From contig JAICQE010000109.1 in the NCBI GenBank assembly GCA_025938035.1, forward strand, positions 1 to 15,182: a DNA stretch of 15,182 nucleotides, read 5' to 3'. The position numbers and the translations under genes are program-made. Shown in pieces: positions 1-8,783 of this stretch. Position 1 is the first letter of the stretch, and every line of letters starts with the position of its first letter. The notes under the pieces were generated by a model. It was not told the origin of the DNA, did no database searches, and saw only the letters and a program-made list of their open reading frames with translations. This stretch comes from Vicinamibacteria bacterium (GTDB lineage: Bacteria; Acidobacteriota; Vicinamibacteria; Vicinamibacterales; UBA2999).

Positions 1-94
1 AATGTCACTGCTGTGCTGGATCGTTTAAAACATACAACGTACCATCGGTTGTCCGCCGGAGCCATTAAATGGCGAAGGCGCAACGGAACCACTA

Positions 95-1483
<1,389 letters not shown>

Positions 1484-1559
1484 GTCAAAAGGCAAAAGGC
1501 AAAGGTCAAAAGAGGCGTACCTTTACCTTTCTTTTGCCTTTTGCCTTTTGCCTTTTGAC
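1484..1559. repeat. Inverted heptamer-repeat hairpin between regulator and kinase genes
   Basis: Almost the whole gap between the response regulator and kinase genes is an inverted repeat. The left arm (1484-1512) and right arm (1531-1559) are each 29 bp, built as four heptamers of the GGCAAAA/GTCAAAA type plus one base. By hand alignment 27 of 29 positions are complementary, with an 18-nt loop at 1513-1530. The left arm begins directly after the TAA stop at 1481-1483. A transcript would form a long A/U-rich hairpin. It could act as an attenuator, a processing site or an mRNA-stability element inside the operon. There is no clear U-tract, so a classical terminator is not shown. Confidence 0.85.
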
Positions 1560-1574
1560 TTTGCCTTTCAGGGA

Positions 1575-3398
1575 ATGCGATTAAGTATTCGCGCGAAGCA
1601 GATCGCCGGCGTCACCGTCATCGTCGCGGTGACGGTGCTGGCGATGAGCGGCCTCTACATCTCGCGCCTCACCAACATCATCGTCGGTGAGAGCTATTCG
1701 CGCGCGCAGGTGCTCGCCCGCACCATCCTCCACCGCGTCACCGAGCTGGCCATCGATCCCGCCGATCCCTATGCCGCGCTCCGGAACGATTCCGGATTGC
1801 GGTCGATTCTCGAGGCCAGCATCTACGACCCGGCGGTGACGAGCGCCGCCATCGTGAACTCCGAGGGCATCATCGTGATGCACCGCGAGCCGCGGCTGAT
1901 CGGCGAACGGACACCGCCGCGCCCCGAGCTGGCGGCCCTGGACGCCGCGGACTGGATCAGGCGGCTGGCCATCATCTACTCGGGCGACGGCCTCACGCTC
2001 GAAGTGCGGCAGCTCCTCGTCGTCGGGACCGAGAACTTTGGTTCGATCCGCGTGAGCGTCTCGACGCTGTTGATGCGCCGCGCGCTCGAGGATTCGCTCG
2101 GCCCGGCCCTGATCGCCGCGGGCGTTGCCCTGCTCATCGCCGTGTTCGTCGCCGGGCTGCTCTCGCAGCTCATGCTGCGGCCGATACACGTGCTGCGCAG
2201 CGGCCTCACACGGCTGGGGCGCGGCGAATTCGGCGTCACGCTCGACCTGCCGCCAGGCGACGAGTTCAGCGAGCTGGGCACGTTCTTCAACACCGTCAGC
2301 CGTCAGCTGTCCGTCGACCGCTCGCAGCTGGCCGACCAGAAAGCGAACCTGGAATCGCTGGTCGAGCACCTCGAGGACGCAGTCGCGCTGTTCAATCCCG
2401 CCGGCGAGCTGCTGTTCACCAATCCGGCGATGCAGTCCACCTTCGCCGCGACCGCGATCGGCAAGCCGGTCAGCACGCTGCTGGCGCCAGGTCATTCATA
2501 TCGGACGCTTGTCGAAGAGACGCTGGCCATGCGTCGCTCGCGCGGTCCGGTACAGATCGACGAGGACCAGCTCGCCATCGCGCACGCCATCCCGGGCGCC
2601 AACGGCGAGCTGGTCGGCATCCTGCTCGTTGTCCGCAACCTCGCGTACGTGTCGCGGATGCAGTCCACGATCGCGTACTCGCGCAAGCTCGTTGCGCTGG
2701 GCCGCCTGACGGCCGGCATCGCGCACGAGGTGAAGAATCCGCTCAACGCGATGATGATCCACCTCGAGCTGCTGCGAACGAAGATCCGCAAGAGCGCGCT
2801 CGTGCCGGCCGGGGCCGGTGGGCTGCTCGGCGACACCGCGAAGGGCGACGAGAACCTGCTCCAGCACGTCGGGGTGATCGAAACGGAGATCCGCCGCCTC
2901 GACGAAGTCGTCCAGGGCTTTTTGAAGTTCACGCGCCCCGAGGACCTGCGGCTGCAGGCGGTGCGCGCGTCCGTGCTCTTCGAGGAGATGCTGCCGATCG
3001 TCCAGCCGGAGGCGCGCAAGAACAACGTCCGCGTCAGCGTTGAAACGCCGGACGCTCAGCTGGCGGTCAACGGCGACTCTGCGATGCTGCGCCAGGCACT
3101 GCTGAACCTGGCGATGAACGCCTGCCAGGCGATGCCGAACGGGGGGACGCTGCGGCTGGCCAGCGCGGCCGCATCGAATAACCGGGTGGAGCTTCGAGTC
3201 GAGGATACCGGGGTCGGCATCCCGCCCGAGGACCTCGGCCGGATCTTTGACCTGTACTTCACAACGAAGGATCATGGAACCGGGATCGGGCTGTCGATGG
3301 TCTACCGGATCATCCAGATGCACGACGGCGAGATCGAAGTGCAATCCACTCCCGGCCGCGGAACGACGTTCAAGGTCCTGCTGCCGAGAGCCGAGTAG
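1575..3398 (+). CDS. Membrane sensor histidine kinase (HAMP-PAS-HisKA-HATPase)
   Basis: A 607-residue inner-membrane kinase, probably the partner of the preceding sigma-54 regulator. TM1 is about residues 8-29, a periplasmic sensor region about 31-176, and TM2 about 177-199. A HAMP linker (about 200-255) and a PAS-like domain (about 262-355) follow. HisKA carries phospho-acceptor H384 in GIAHEVKNPL. The ATPase domain shows the N box NLAMNACQAM (N511, N515), DTGVGIP (544-550) and GTGIGLS (568-574). HisKA has an unusually long, Gly/Ala-rich linker between its two helices (about 403-430). I chose ATG 1575. An upstream in-frame TTG at 1548 would translate through the repeat arm and add MPFDFAFQG, which looks spurious. 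The ribosome-binding signal (AGGGA) lies almost against the ATG and is poor. Confidence 0.94.
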   Translation: MRLSIRAKQIAGVTVIVAVTVLAMSGLYISRLTNIIVGESYSRAQVLARTILHRVTELAIDPADPYAALRNDSGLRSILEASIYDPAVTSAAIVNSEGIIVMHREPRLIGERTPPRPELAALDAADWIRRLAIIYSGDGLTLEVRQLLVVGTENFGSIRVSVSTLLMRRALEDSLGPALIAAGVALLIAVFVAGLLSQLMLRPIHVLRSGLTRLGRGEFGVTLDLPPGDEFSELGTFFNTVSRQLSVDRSQLADQKANLESLVEHLEDAVALFNPAGELLFTNPAMQSTFAATAIGKPVSTLLAPGHSYRTLVEETLAMRRSRGPVQIDEDQLAIAHAIPGANGELVGILLVVRNLAYVSRMQSTIAYSRKLVALGRLTAGIAHEVKNPLNAMMIHLELLRTKIRKSALVPAGAGGLLGDTAKGDENLLQHVGVIETEIRRLDEVVQGFLKFTRPEDLRLQAVRASVLFEEMLPIVQPEARKNNVRVSVETPDAQLAVNGDSAMLRQALLNLAMNACQAMPNGGTLRLASAAASNNRVELRVEDTGVGIPPEDLGRIFDLYFTTKDHGTGIGLSMVYRIIQMHDGEIEVQSTPGRGTTFKVLLPRAE

Positions 3399-3405
3399 TA
3401 GGACA

Positions 3406-4008
3406 ATGGAAATGGAATTCAGAATGCAGAATTCAGAATGCAGGCTTGCGGTGCGAGGCCGTGTAGCAACGGCTGCATTCTGCATCCTGCATTCTGCATT
3501 ACTGGTTTCACTCACCGCCTGCGGTACCAAAGCCCGCGCCGAAGTGATTCCGGAAGGTCCGCCGCTGGCCGTCCCCACCGCGCCCCCGCACCAGATTGCC
3601 GTCGAGCAGGTGGCGGAAGCGCCCGAGCCCGAGCCGCCTCCCGCGCCGGAGCCGGCGGCACCCCCGAAGCCAGCGGTCACGGCACCCCCGCCGCGTCCCC
3701 GTGTCGAAACACCGCCGTCCCAGCCCGCGGCCGCGCCGCAGCCCGAGACAGCGACCGTTCGCGTCGCGCCGGCACCGACGACGACATCTGCCGCCGACGA
3801 GCGGAAGGTGCGCGACTTGATGGGCAAGGCCTCTGCGGACCTCGCACGCGTCGACTACAAGAGGCTGAGCAAGGAAGGGCAGGCTCAGTACGATCAGTCC
3901 AAGCGTTTCTCCGAGGATGCGCAGGCGGCAATCAAGGAACGCAGATTCGAGTACGCGCTCACCCTGGCGGAAAAGGCGGCCGATATCGCCGCCGAACTCG
4001 CGCGCTGA
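3406..4008 (+). CDS. Proline-rich lipoprotein of unknown function
   Basis: About 200 residues. The N-terminus is a lipoprotein signal: arginines, a hydrophobic stretch (about 20-36) and lipobox LTAC with C39 as the lipidated cysteine. Then comes a Pro/Ala/Glu-rich region (about 48-125), likely a flexible cell-envelope tether, and a charged helical C-terminus (about 130-200) ending FEYALTLAEKAADIAAEL, reminiscent of one TPR-like helix pair. The start lies 7 bp after the kinase stop, so co-transcription is likely. In-frame ATGs occur at 3406, 3412 and 3424; AGGA at 3400-3403 suits 3412 best (8 nt). A GTG at 3451 would also give a good lipoprotein signal. Oddly, the signal peptide is partly encoded by an inverted heptamer repeat (3415-3501). 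I do not recognise the family; a role as an envelope partner of the flanking kinases is only a guess. Confidence 0.8.
   Translation: MEMEFRMQNSECRLAVRGRVATAAFCILHSALLVSLTACGTKARAEVIPEGPPLAVPTAPPHQIAVEQVAEAPEPEPPPAPEPAAPPKPAVTAPPPRPRVETPPSQPAAAPQPETATVRVAPAPTTTSAADERKVRDLMGKASADLARVDYKRLSKEGQAQYDQSKRFSEDAQAAIKERRFEYALTLAEKAADIAAELAR
3415..3501. repeat. Inverted heptamer-repeat hairpin inside the lipoprotein signal sequence
   Basis: The left arm (3415-3443) is four heptamers alternating GAATTCA and GAATGCA plus one base. The right arm (3473-3501) is four heptamers of CTGCATT type plus one base. Arms are 29 bp each, 25 of 29 positions complementary by hand alignment, with a 29-nt loop (3444-3472). 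The arm geometry matches the repeat at 1484-1559 although the sequence is unrelated. Here the repeat lies within the coding region: the left arm encodes residues 4-13 and the right arm residues 23-32 of the signal peptide. Confidence 0.85.
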
Positions 4009-4032
4009 GCCCGCGCGCTAGAATCAGCCCTC

Positions 4033-6096
4033 TTGGCTGAAACCCGCTTTTCCCGCGGCGCCACGTTCATCCTGCTGGCTGCCGTGTACATCGCGGCGGG
4101 CCGGCTCAGCCTGCTCCTCGCGTTCGCCAACGCGAACGCCAGCCCCGTCTGGCCGCCGACCGGCCTTGCCATCGGCGCGCTGCTGATCCTGGGACTGCGC
4201 GCCTGGCCCGCCATTGCGGTGGGCGCGTTTATCGTCAATCTCACCAACTCCGGCAGCGTGGCCGCCGCGCTGCTGATCGCCGCCGGCAACACCCTCGAAG
4301 CCGTGTGCGCCGCCTGGTTGACACTGCGGTACGCACGGGGCCGCGGCGCCTTCAACTCGACGCGTCACGTGCTGCGGTTTGCCGCCATCGCCGCCAACGC
4401 CTCGTTTATCGCGGCCTCGATTGGCACGGTGACGGTCGTCGGCATGGGCCTGGGGCCGAGCGCCGAGGCGGGAAACATCTGGGTGACGTGGTGGCTGGGC
4501 GATACCGTCGGCGCCATCGTCGTGGCGCCGATCATCGTGCTGTGGGACCGGCGCCCGCTGATCTCCGACGTCGGCATCCGCATCGGCGAGATGGCGGCGC
4601 TCGTCGCCGCGCTCGCATTGTCGTCGTTCGCGGTGTTCAGTCCATGGCCGCCCGGCCGCCCCGACTATCCCTTCATTCTCATTCCCGTCCTTCTGTGGTC
4701 GGCATTCCGCTTCGGCGCCTGGGTCACGGCGCTTGGCTCCGCGTTCATCGTCGTCATCGCGGTGGACGGCACGTTGCGCGGCTCTGGTCCGTTCACGCGT
4801 GCCTCACCCAACGAGTCGCTGCTGCTCCTGCAGGCGTTCATCGGCATGACGACAACGATGATGCTGTCGGTGGCGGCGGAGGTCTCGCGCCGGCGCAGCG
4901 TCGAACGTGATTTGCGTCTGCTCAACGAGCGGCTCGAACGGAAGGTGACGAGCCGGACGGACGAACTGCGGAAAGTGAACGAGCGGCTGATCGAGGCGCA
5001 GGACGTGGCGCACATGGGCAGCTGGGAGTGGGACGTCGGCGCGAATCGCGTCTGGTGGTCCGACGAGATGTACCGCATCTACGGGATCGCGTCCGGCACG
5101 TTCATCGGCTACGAGACGTTTCTCGAACACGTCCATCCCGACGACCGTTCGATGGCGCACGAGATCGTGAGCCGCGCGATGGTCGACACGCGGCCTTTTA
5201 CCTTCGATCACCGGATCGTCCGGCCTGACGGATCGGTGCGTGTGATCCACGCCAGCGGCCGCGTGATTTGCGACGCCGTGTCGCATCCGATCCGGATGGT
5301 CGGCACCGGGGTCGACATCACGGAACGGAAGGAAGCGGAGGAGGCGCGCGCGCAGCTGATTCACGAGCAGGCCCGGCGGCAGGAGGCCGAAGAGACCAGC
5401 CGCGCGAAGGATCAATTCCTCGCCGTGCTCTCGCACGAACTGCGGACGCCGCTCAACGCGGCGCTGGGCTGGGCGCACATGCTGCGCGAGCTGCCGCGCG
5501 ACGCGCCGGCCACGCGGCAGGCGGTCGACACCATCTATCGCAATCTGCTCATCCAGTCGCGCCTCGTCTCCGACATCGTCGACGTGTCGCGCATCACCAA
5601 GGGGGCGCTGACGGTCGAAAAGGCGCGGGTGGACCTGGCGGCCATCATCAGCTCGGCGATGGAGATGGTCCGCGAGTCGGCCCGGGGGCGGAATATCGTG
5701 CTGGAGTCGCGTGTCACGTGCGACCAGGTGGCGCTGCTCGGCGACGCAAAGCGGCTGGAGCAGGTGTTCTGGAATCTGCTCTCGAACGGCGTGCGGTTCG
5801 GACGCGAGGGCGGGTTCGTGCGCGTCACCTCTGTCGTCGAGAACGGCGCCGTGCTCATCACCGTCGAAGACGACGGCCCGGGCATCGACCCGGCATTTCT
5901 GCCGCACGTCTTCGAGCCGTTCCGCCAGGCCGATGGATCGCCGCGCCGCGCGCACGACGGCCTCGGTCTCGGGCTGTCGATTGCGCGCCACCTCGTCGAG
6001 CTGCATGGGGGCAGCATGTCCGCCGGCAACCGTCCGGGCGGTGGCGCGGTGCTGACTGTGGTGCTGCCCGTTGATCTGGAGGTGGCGACGGCCTGA
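4033..6096 (+). CDS. MASE1-PAS sensor histidine kinase
   Basis: A 687-residue integral-membrane kinase. The N-terminal MASE1 sensor (about 8-285) has eight or so hydrophobic segments and the family signature SPVWPPTGLAIGALLILG (37-54). A short coiled coil (about 286-322) precedes a PAS_3-type domain (about 323-432, ending in the typical GTGVDITERKEAE). HisKA has H468 in SHELRTPLN. The ATPase domain shows NLLSN (581-585), DDGPGID (613-619) and GLGLGLS (643-649). The start is a TTG without a clear Shine-Dalgarno; no ATG lies before the MASE1 domain, so the true start must be close to here. It follows the lipoprotein gene by 24 bp in the same orientation. No response regulator adjoins it, so its partner may be the regulator at 95-1483 or encoded elsewhere. 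The MASE1 ligand is not known. Confidence 0.93.
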   Translation: MAETRFSRGATFILLAAVYIAAGRLSLLLAFANANASPVWPPTGLAIGALLILGLRAWPAIAVGAFIVNLTNSGSVAAALLIAAGNTLEAVCAAWLTLRYARGRGAFNSTRHVLRFAAIAANASFIAASIGTVTVVGMGLGPSAEAGNIWVTWWLGDTVGAIVVAPIIVLWDRRPLISDVGIRIGEMAALVAALALSSFAVFSPWPPGRPDYPFILIPVLLWSAFRFGAWVTALGSAFIVVIAVDGTLRGSGPFTRASPNESLLLLQAFIGMTTTMMLSVAAEVSRRRSVERDLRLLNERLERKVTSRTDELRKVNERLIEAQDVAHMGSWEWDVGANRVWWSDEMYRIYGIASGTFIGYETFLEHVHPDDRSMAHEIVSRAMVDTRPFTFDHRIVRPDGSVRVIHASGRVICDAVSHPIRMVGTGVDITERKEAEEARAQLIHEQARRQEAEETSRAKDQFLAVLSHELRTPLNAALGWAHMLRELPRDAPATRQAVDTIYRNLLIQSRLVSDIVDVSRITKGALTVEKARVDLAAIISSAMEMVRESARGRNIVLESRVTCDQVALLGDAKRLEQVFWNLLSNGVRFGREGGFVRVTSVVENGAVLITVEDDGPGIDPAFLPHVFEPFRQADGSPRRAHDGLGLGLSIARHLVELHGGSMSAGNRPGGGAVLTVVLPVDLEVATA

Positions 6097-6101
6097 CTAA
6101 T

Positions 6102-6207
6102 CGTTCGGATCGTTCGGATCGTTCGGATCGTTCGAATCGTTCTCGTTCGAACGTTCCGAACGACTCGAACGTGCCGAACGATCCGAACGTTCCGAACGGG
6201 TCGAACG
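6102..6207. repeat. Inverted nonamer-repeat array between convergent genes
   Basis: The left part (6102-6137) is four tandem 9-mers CGTTCGGAT (the last CGTTCGAAT). The right part (6154-6207) is six 9-mers of the form NNYCGAACG, including ATCCGAACG, the exact reverse complement of the left unit. The centre holds the palindrome CGTTCGAACG (6144-6153). It fills the gap between the stops of the MASE1 kinase (6096) and the minus-strand gene ending at 6219. A hairpin here could end transcription from both sides, but no U-tract is visible. Confidence 0.85.
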
Positions 6208-6218
6208 ACAAATGAGCC

Positions 6219-7061
6219 TCATTTCACCTGCTTCAGCTCCTGCTCCCGCAGCTTCTGCAGCTCCTCCAGTTCGAGGTTGTTCGTGCAGTAGAACTCGTAG
6301 ATCTCGCCGTTGCCGAGCGTCCAGCGGCGCGGCGCTGATGTCCACGGCTTCTCGAGCACCTTCGGATCTTCGACCGTCACTTCGACAATCAGGTAGTTCA
6401 TCGACGGACGCGTGTACCGTTCGGTCACGCGCAGGGCATCGCTGTGGAACCAGCCGTTCGGCTGGATGTAGGTTCGCTCGTCGAAGCCGATCGACTCGAC
6501 CACCAGCGTGTCGTCTTCCCAGCGCGCGGTGCTGTTGCCGTGAAAGAACGGCTCCGGGTCTTTCGGCAGCGGACGGCCGTCGAGGTGAATGAGCCGCCAG
6601 TTGTTCAGCACCTCGTAGAGCTGCACGAGCAGGCCCGGCTTGTGGACGATATAGGTGGTGTACGGGTTCTGCAGCCAGATGGCCGGTACTCCGCGCGGCA
6701 TACAGTTCACCGATGACTTCGACAGCTCGAGCTCGGTCGGCGTCATCGACTTGATCTTCGCGAGCGCCCACGGCTGGAAAACAGGCGGCGCCTCGGGCGT
6801 GGCTTTCGGATCGAACTGCCGCACGGCGGCCGGATCGACGCCGTAGCGGCCGGAGACACCCTGGCCGGCGCCGTTCGGAAACCAGTGGCCGGTGAAGTCG
6901 ATCTTGCCGTCGGCGAGCCGCGGCGGCGGTCCGCCCGGCGGCATCACGCCGACGGTGTATGGCGGTGGCTGTTGCGCGCGTGCCGGGAGCACGACAACGG
7001 CACACAGCACGGCGACGGAAAGCGCACGCGCGATTCGACGGACGCAGAAGCGGGCCGGCAT
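6219..7061 (-). CDS. Secreted protein of unknown function, partner of DUF6152
   Basis: 280 residues with a Sec signal peptide (basic MPARFCVRRIAR, hydrophobic core about 13-26, cleavage near PARA-Q30). The mature part is of a type I recall as common in Acidobacteriota next to DUF6152 genes. Recognisable features are DFTGHW (55-60), the NCMPRGVP segment with C120, an HLDGRPLP turn (159-166), ARWEDDTLVVESIGFDERT (179-197), HSDALRVTERYTRP (207-219) and a beta strand VEVTVEDPKVLEKPW (226-240). The C-terminus is a Glu/Lys/Gln-rich helix. No catalytic motif is evident and the function is unknown. It starts 2 bp after the stop of the DUF6152 gene (7064-7453), so the two are almost certainly one transcript and translationally linked. 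Confidence 0.85.
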   Translation of the reverse strand: MPARFCVRRIARALSVAVLCAVVVLPARAQQPPPYTVGVMPPGGPPPRLADGKIDFTGHWFPNGAGQGVSGRYGVDPAAVRQFDPKATPEAPPVFQPWALAKIKSMTPTELELSKSSVNCMPRGVPAIWLQNPYTTYIVHKPGLLVQLYEVLNNWRLIHLDGRPLPKDPEPFFHGNSTARWEDDTLVVESIGFDERTYIQPNGWFHSDALRVTERYTRPSMNYLIVEVTVEDPKVLEKPWTSAPRRWTLGNGEIYEFYCTNNLELEELQKLREQELKQVK

Positions 7062-7063
7062 GG

Positions 7064-7453
7064 CTAATCCTGTATCTGGCCGACCTGGCGCAGCACGCCG
7101 TCGGTGAACCGCAGTGTGCCGGCGGCGGCCGCGTTCGGCTTGCCGTTCCTCGCCAGGCAGCCGCGGACGCGCACCTCCTTGCCGACGTTGTCGAGGAAGA
7201 CCTGCCGATCGGTGCCGTTCCGGCGCAGCGTCACCGGCGAGTAGGCCTGGAACGACCAGCTCTCGACCTTGCCGGACGCGTCCTTCACGTCAACGAAGAA
7301 GTACGGGTGCGGGTTCTGCCAGTCGATCTTCGTGAGCGTGCCGACGAAATCGCGGCAGTTGTTCGCGTCCCATTCCGCGGCGAATGAGTGATGCGCTGCG
7401 GCGGTGGACGCCAGCGCCAGGAGGAGCACGACAAGCGCCATGCGGGTTCTCAT
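7064..7453 (-). CDS. DUF6152 family secreted protein
   Basis: 129 residues with a signal peptide (MRTRMALVVLLLALASTAAA, cleavage about residue 20) exposing the family's hallmark start HHSFAAEWD (21-29). The DUF6152 core is seen as GTLTKIDWQNPHPYFFVDV (38-56) and GKEVRVRGCLARNGKPNA (91-108), which resembles a small OB-like beta barrel. The molecular role is not established; the histidine pair and the NPH motif invite a metal-binding guess, unproven. The ATG lies 7 nt after a perfect TATAAT, suggesting a leaderless message; a second ATG at 7441 is possible. First gene of the two-gene unit with 6219-7061. Confidence 0.88.
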   Translation of the reverse strand: MRTRMALVVLLLALASTAAAHHSFAAEWDANNCRDFVGTLTKIDWQNPHPYFFVDVKDASGKVESWSFQAYSPVTLRRNGTDRQVFLDNVGKEVRVRGCLARNGKPNAAAAGTLRFTDGVLRQVGQIQD

Positions 7454-7466
7454 GGCGGAGATTATA
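7454..7466 (-). promoter_or_regulatory. TATAAT promoter element, probably leaderless start
   Basis: On the minus strand a perfect -10 hexamer TATAAT (7466-7461) is followed by seven bases CTCCGCC and then the ATG of the DUF6152 gene (7453). The usual -10 to +1 distance places the transcription start on the A of that ATG. No Shine-Dalgarno is seen. At 17-18 bp upstream the -35 region reads CAACCT or GCAACC, which is weak, and lies within the nonamer repeat. Confidence 0.55.
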
Positions 7467-7550
7467 GGTAGCCTGGGTTGCCTAGGTTGCCTGGGTTGCC
7501 TAGAGTTCTTACCCAGGCTACCCAGGCCACCCAGCTACCCACGCCACCTA
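7465..7550. repeat. Inverted nonamer-repeat hairpin between Omp85-like and DUF6152 genes
   Basis: The left arm (7467-7502) is four 9-mers of the type GGTTGCCTA/GGTTGCCTG. After a spacer (7503-7511), a right arm of degenerate complementary 9-mers follows (CCCAGGCTA, CCCAGGCCA, CCCAGCTAC, then CCACGCC...). It occupies the whole 94-bp gap between the Omp85-like stop (7548-7550) and the DUF6152 promoter. A hairpin here could insulate the downstream pair from read-through. Confidence 0.8.
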
Positions 7551-8783
7551 GAACGTCACTCCCATACCGAAATGCGCCCGCACATTCCCGGTGCGCGGCT
7601 TCGCGATATCGAGATCGATGATGAACGGCCCGCCGCCCATGTACACGCCGCCGCCGATGCCGCGATCGAACGGCTCGTCGTCCCAGCGCGCACCGGTGTT
7701 CCACGCCGTGCCGGCATCGACAAACGCCTTGAGCCCGAAGCGGCCGAACGTCAGCGGTGTGTTGAGCGGGATGCGCAGCTCCGCAGACGAGGCGAAGATG
7801 TTGTCGCCGGCGCGGTGACCGGTGCGGTAGCCGCGCACCGTGCCGCTGCCGCCGAGCAGGCTCTGCTCCGCGAGCGGCAGAATGCCGTCGGCCTTGATCA
7901 GCTGCGCCCGCAGCGCCACGACCAGATTTCCCAGGCCGACGTATCCGCGCGTGTCCGTGTTCCAGCGCCCGGCCGAATCGCCGAAGAACAGCCGCTCCCA
8001 CCCGATTTGTGTATGGATGGCGTTGCGCGGGAACGACGGGTCGATGCGGGTATCGACCACCGTGTGGAAGCCGACCGCGCTGTGCCGCGCGTCGTAGTCC
8101 GGCCCGAATTCGACGTTCGCCACGCGTCCGCCGACGCCGGCCCGCAGCCACGGCGTGAACAGCTTGTCCGCCTCCACGCGCGCTTCGGTGCGGCGATCTG
8201 CCAGCTCGAAGTGCGGATTGACGCGTCGATAGAGCGACACGCCGCCGCGGACGACCGAGATCGGGCCGTCGAAGGAGCGTTCGGCGTCGAGGCCGATGCG
8301 CCGTTCGCCGCCCCACGTCATCGGCACCGAGACCCGGCTCCGGTCGCCGATCGAGTCCTTGAACGCGAGGCGCGCGCCGTAGGTGAAGCCGTAGCCGTCC
8401 TCGTGCTTCAGGATCGGCAGCCACATCTGCATCGCGCGGAATTTCTTCAGCGGACCCGGCGTCAGATCCGTTGCGCTGACGGCGGGATGCTCGTCGACGA
8501 CGATCATCACCAGGACCTGGGACGGGTCGGTGATCGACAGATACCGCTTCCGCAGCTCGACGCCTTCGAAGCGCCGCGACGCGCGCAGCTTCTGCTCGGC
8601 GTCCTTCAACCGCGCCTCGCTCGGCTCGACGCCGGCGGCGAGACCGCTGATCTGCAGGATGTCCGTGTCCGGCGTGGTGTGATTGCCGTGGACGCGAACC
8701 TCCGTAATCTTCTCGGGCGCCTGCGCTGACGTTGGAACCGCGAAGAGCGCGAAGAACGCGAAGGCCGCGAAGACGTTTCTCAT
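7548..8783 (-). CDS. Omp85/BamA-like outer-membrane barrel protein with one POTRA-like domain
   Basis: 411 residues. A signal peptide (residues 1-20, cleavage TSA-Q21) is followed by one POTRA-like domain (about 24-98: ITEVRVHGNHTTPDTDIL...). A bacterial surface antigen barrel fills the rest (about 110-411). It carries the Omp85 loop-6 motif VRGY (316-319) within GGSGTVRGYRTG, many alternating beta strands, and a C-terminal phenylalanine as outer-membrane beta signal. It is much shorter than BamA (five POTRAs), so it is not the housekeeping BamA; a secretion or envelope-assembly role with its upstream neighbour is inferred. The ATG overlaps the previous gene's stop (ATGA, 8783-8780) and is preceded by GGAGG at good spacing, implying coupled translation. 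The hydrophobic core of its signal is encoded by tandem 9-mers. Confidence 0.87.
   Translation of the reverse strand: MRNVFAAFAFFALFAVPTSAQAPEKITEVRVHGNHTTPDTDILQISGLAAGVEPSEARLKDAEQKLRASRRFEGVELRKRYLSITDPSQVLVMIVVDEHPAVSATDLTPGPLKKFRAMQMWLPILKHEDGYGFTYGARLAFKDSIGDRSRVSVPMTWGGERRIGLDAERSFDGPISVVRGGVSLYRRVNPHFELADRRTEARVEADKLFTPWLRAGVGGRVANVEFGPDYDARHSAVGFHTVVDTRIDPSFPRNAIHTQIGWERLFFGDSAGRWNTDTRGYVGLGNLVVALRAQLIKADGILPLAEQSLLGGSGTVRGYRTGHRAGDNIFASSAELRIPLNTPLTFGRFGLKAFVDAGTAWNTGARWDDEPFDRGIGGGVYMGGGPFIIDLDIAKPRTGNVRAHFGMGVTF
8736..8771. repeat. Tandem nonamers encoding the Omp85-like signal peptide core
   Basis: Four consecutive 9-bp units of the form NNNCGCGAA on the plus strand. On the coding (minus) strand they read TTCGCGNNN, and the protein is (Phe-Ala-X) repeated four times, residues 5-16 of the signal peptide. 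The period matches the intergenic nonamer arrays at 6102-6207 and 7465-7550. Confidence 0.8.

Noticed and set aside
1548..1574. Upstream TTG start for the first histidine kinase
   Set aside because: It would translate the repeat arm as MPFDFAFQG; ATG 1575 gives a normal basic N-terminus followed by TM1.
4804..6006. 400-residue minus-strand frame opposite the MASE1 kinase
   Set aside because: Shadow of the kinase domains, with no recognisable domain of its own.
6102..6207. CRISPR array
   Set aside because: Units are 9 bp with no unique spacers and turn into their own reverse complement; no cas genes are present.
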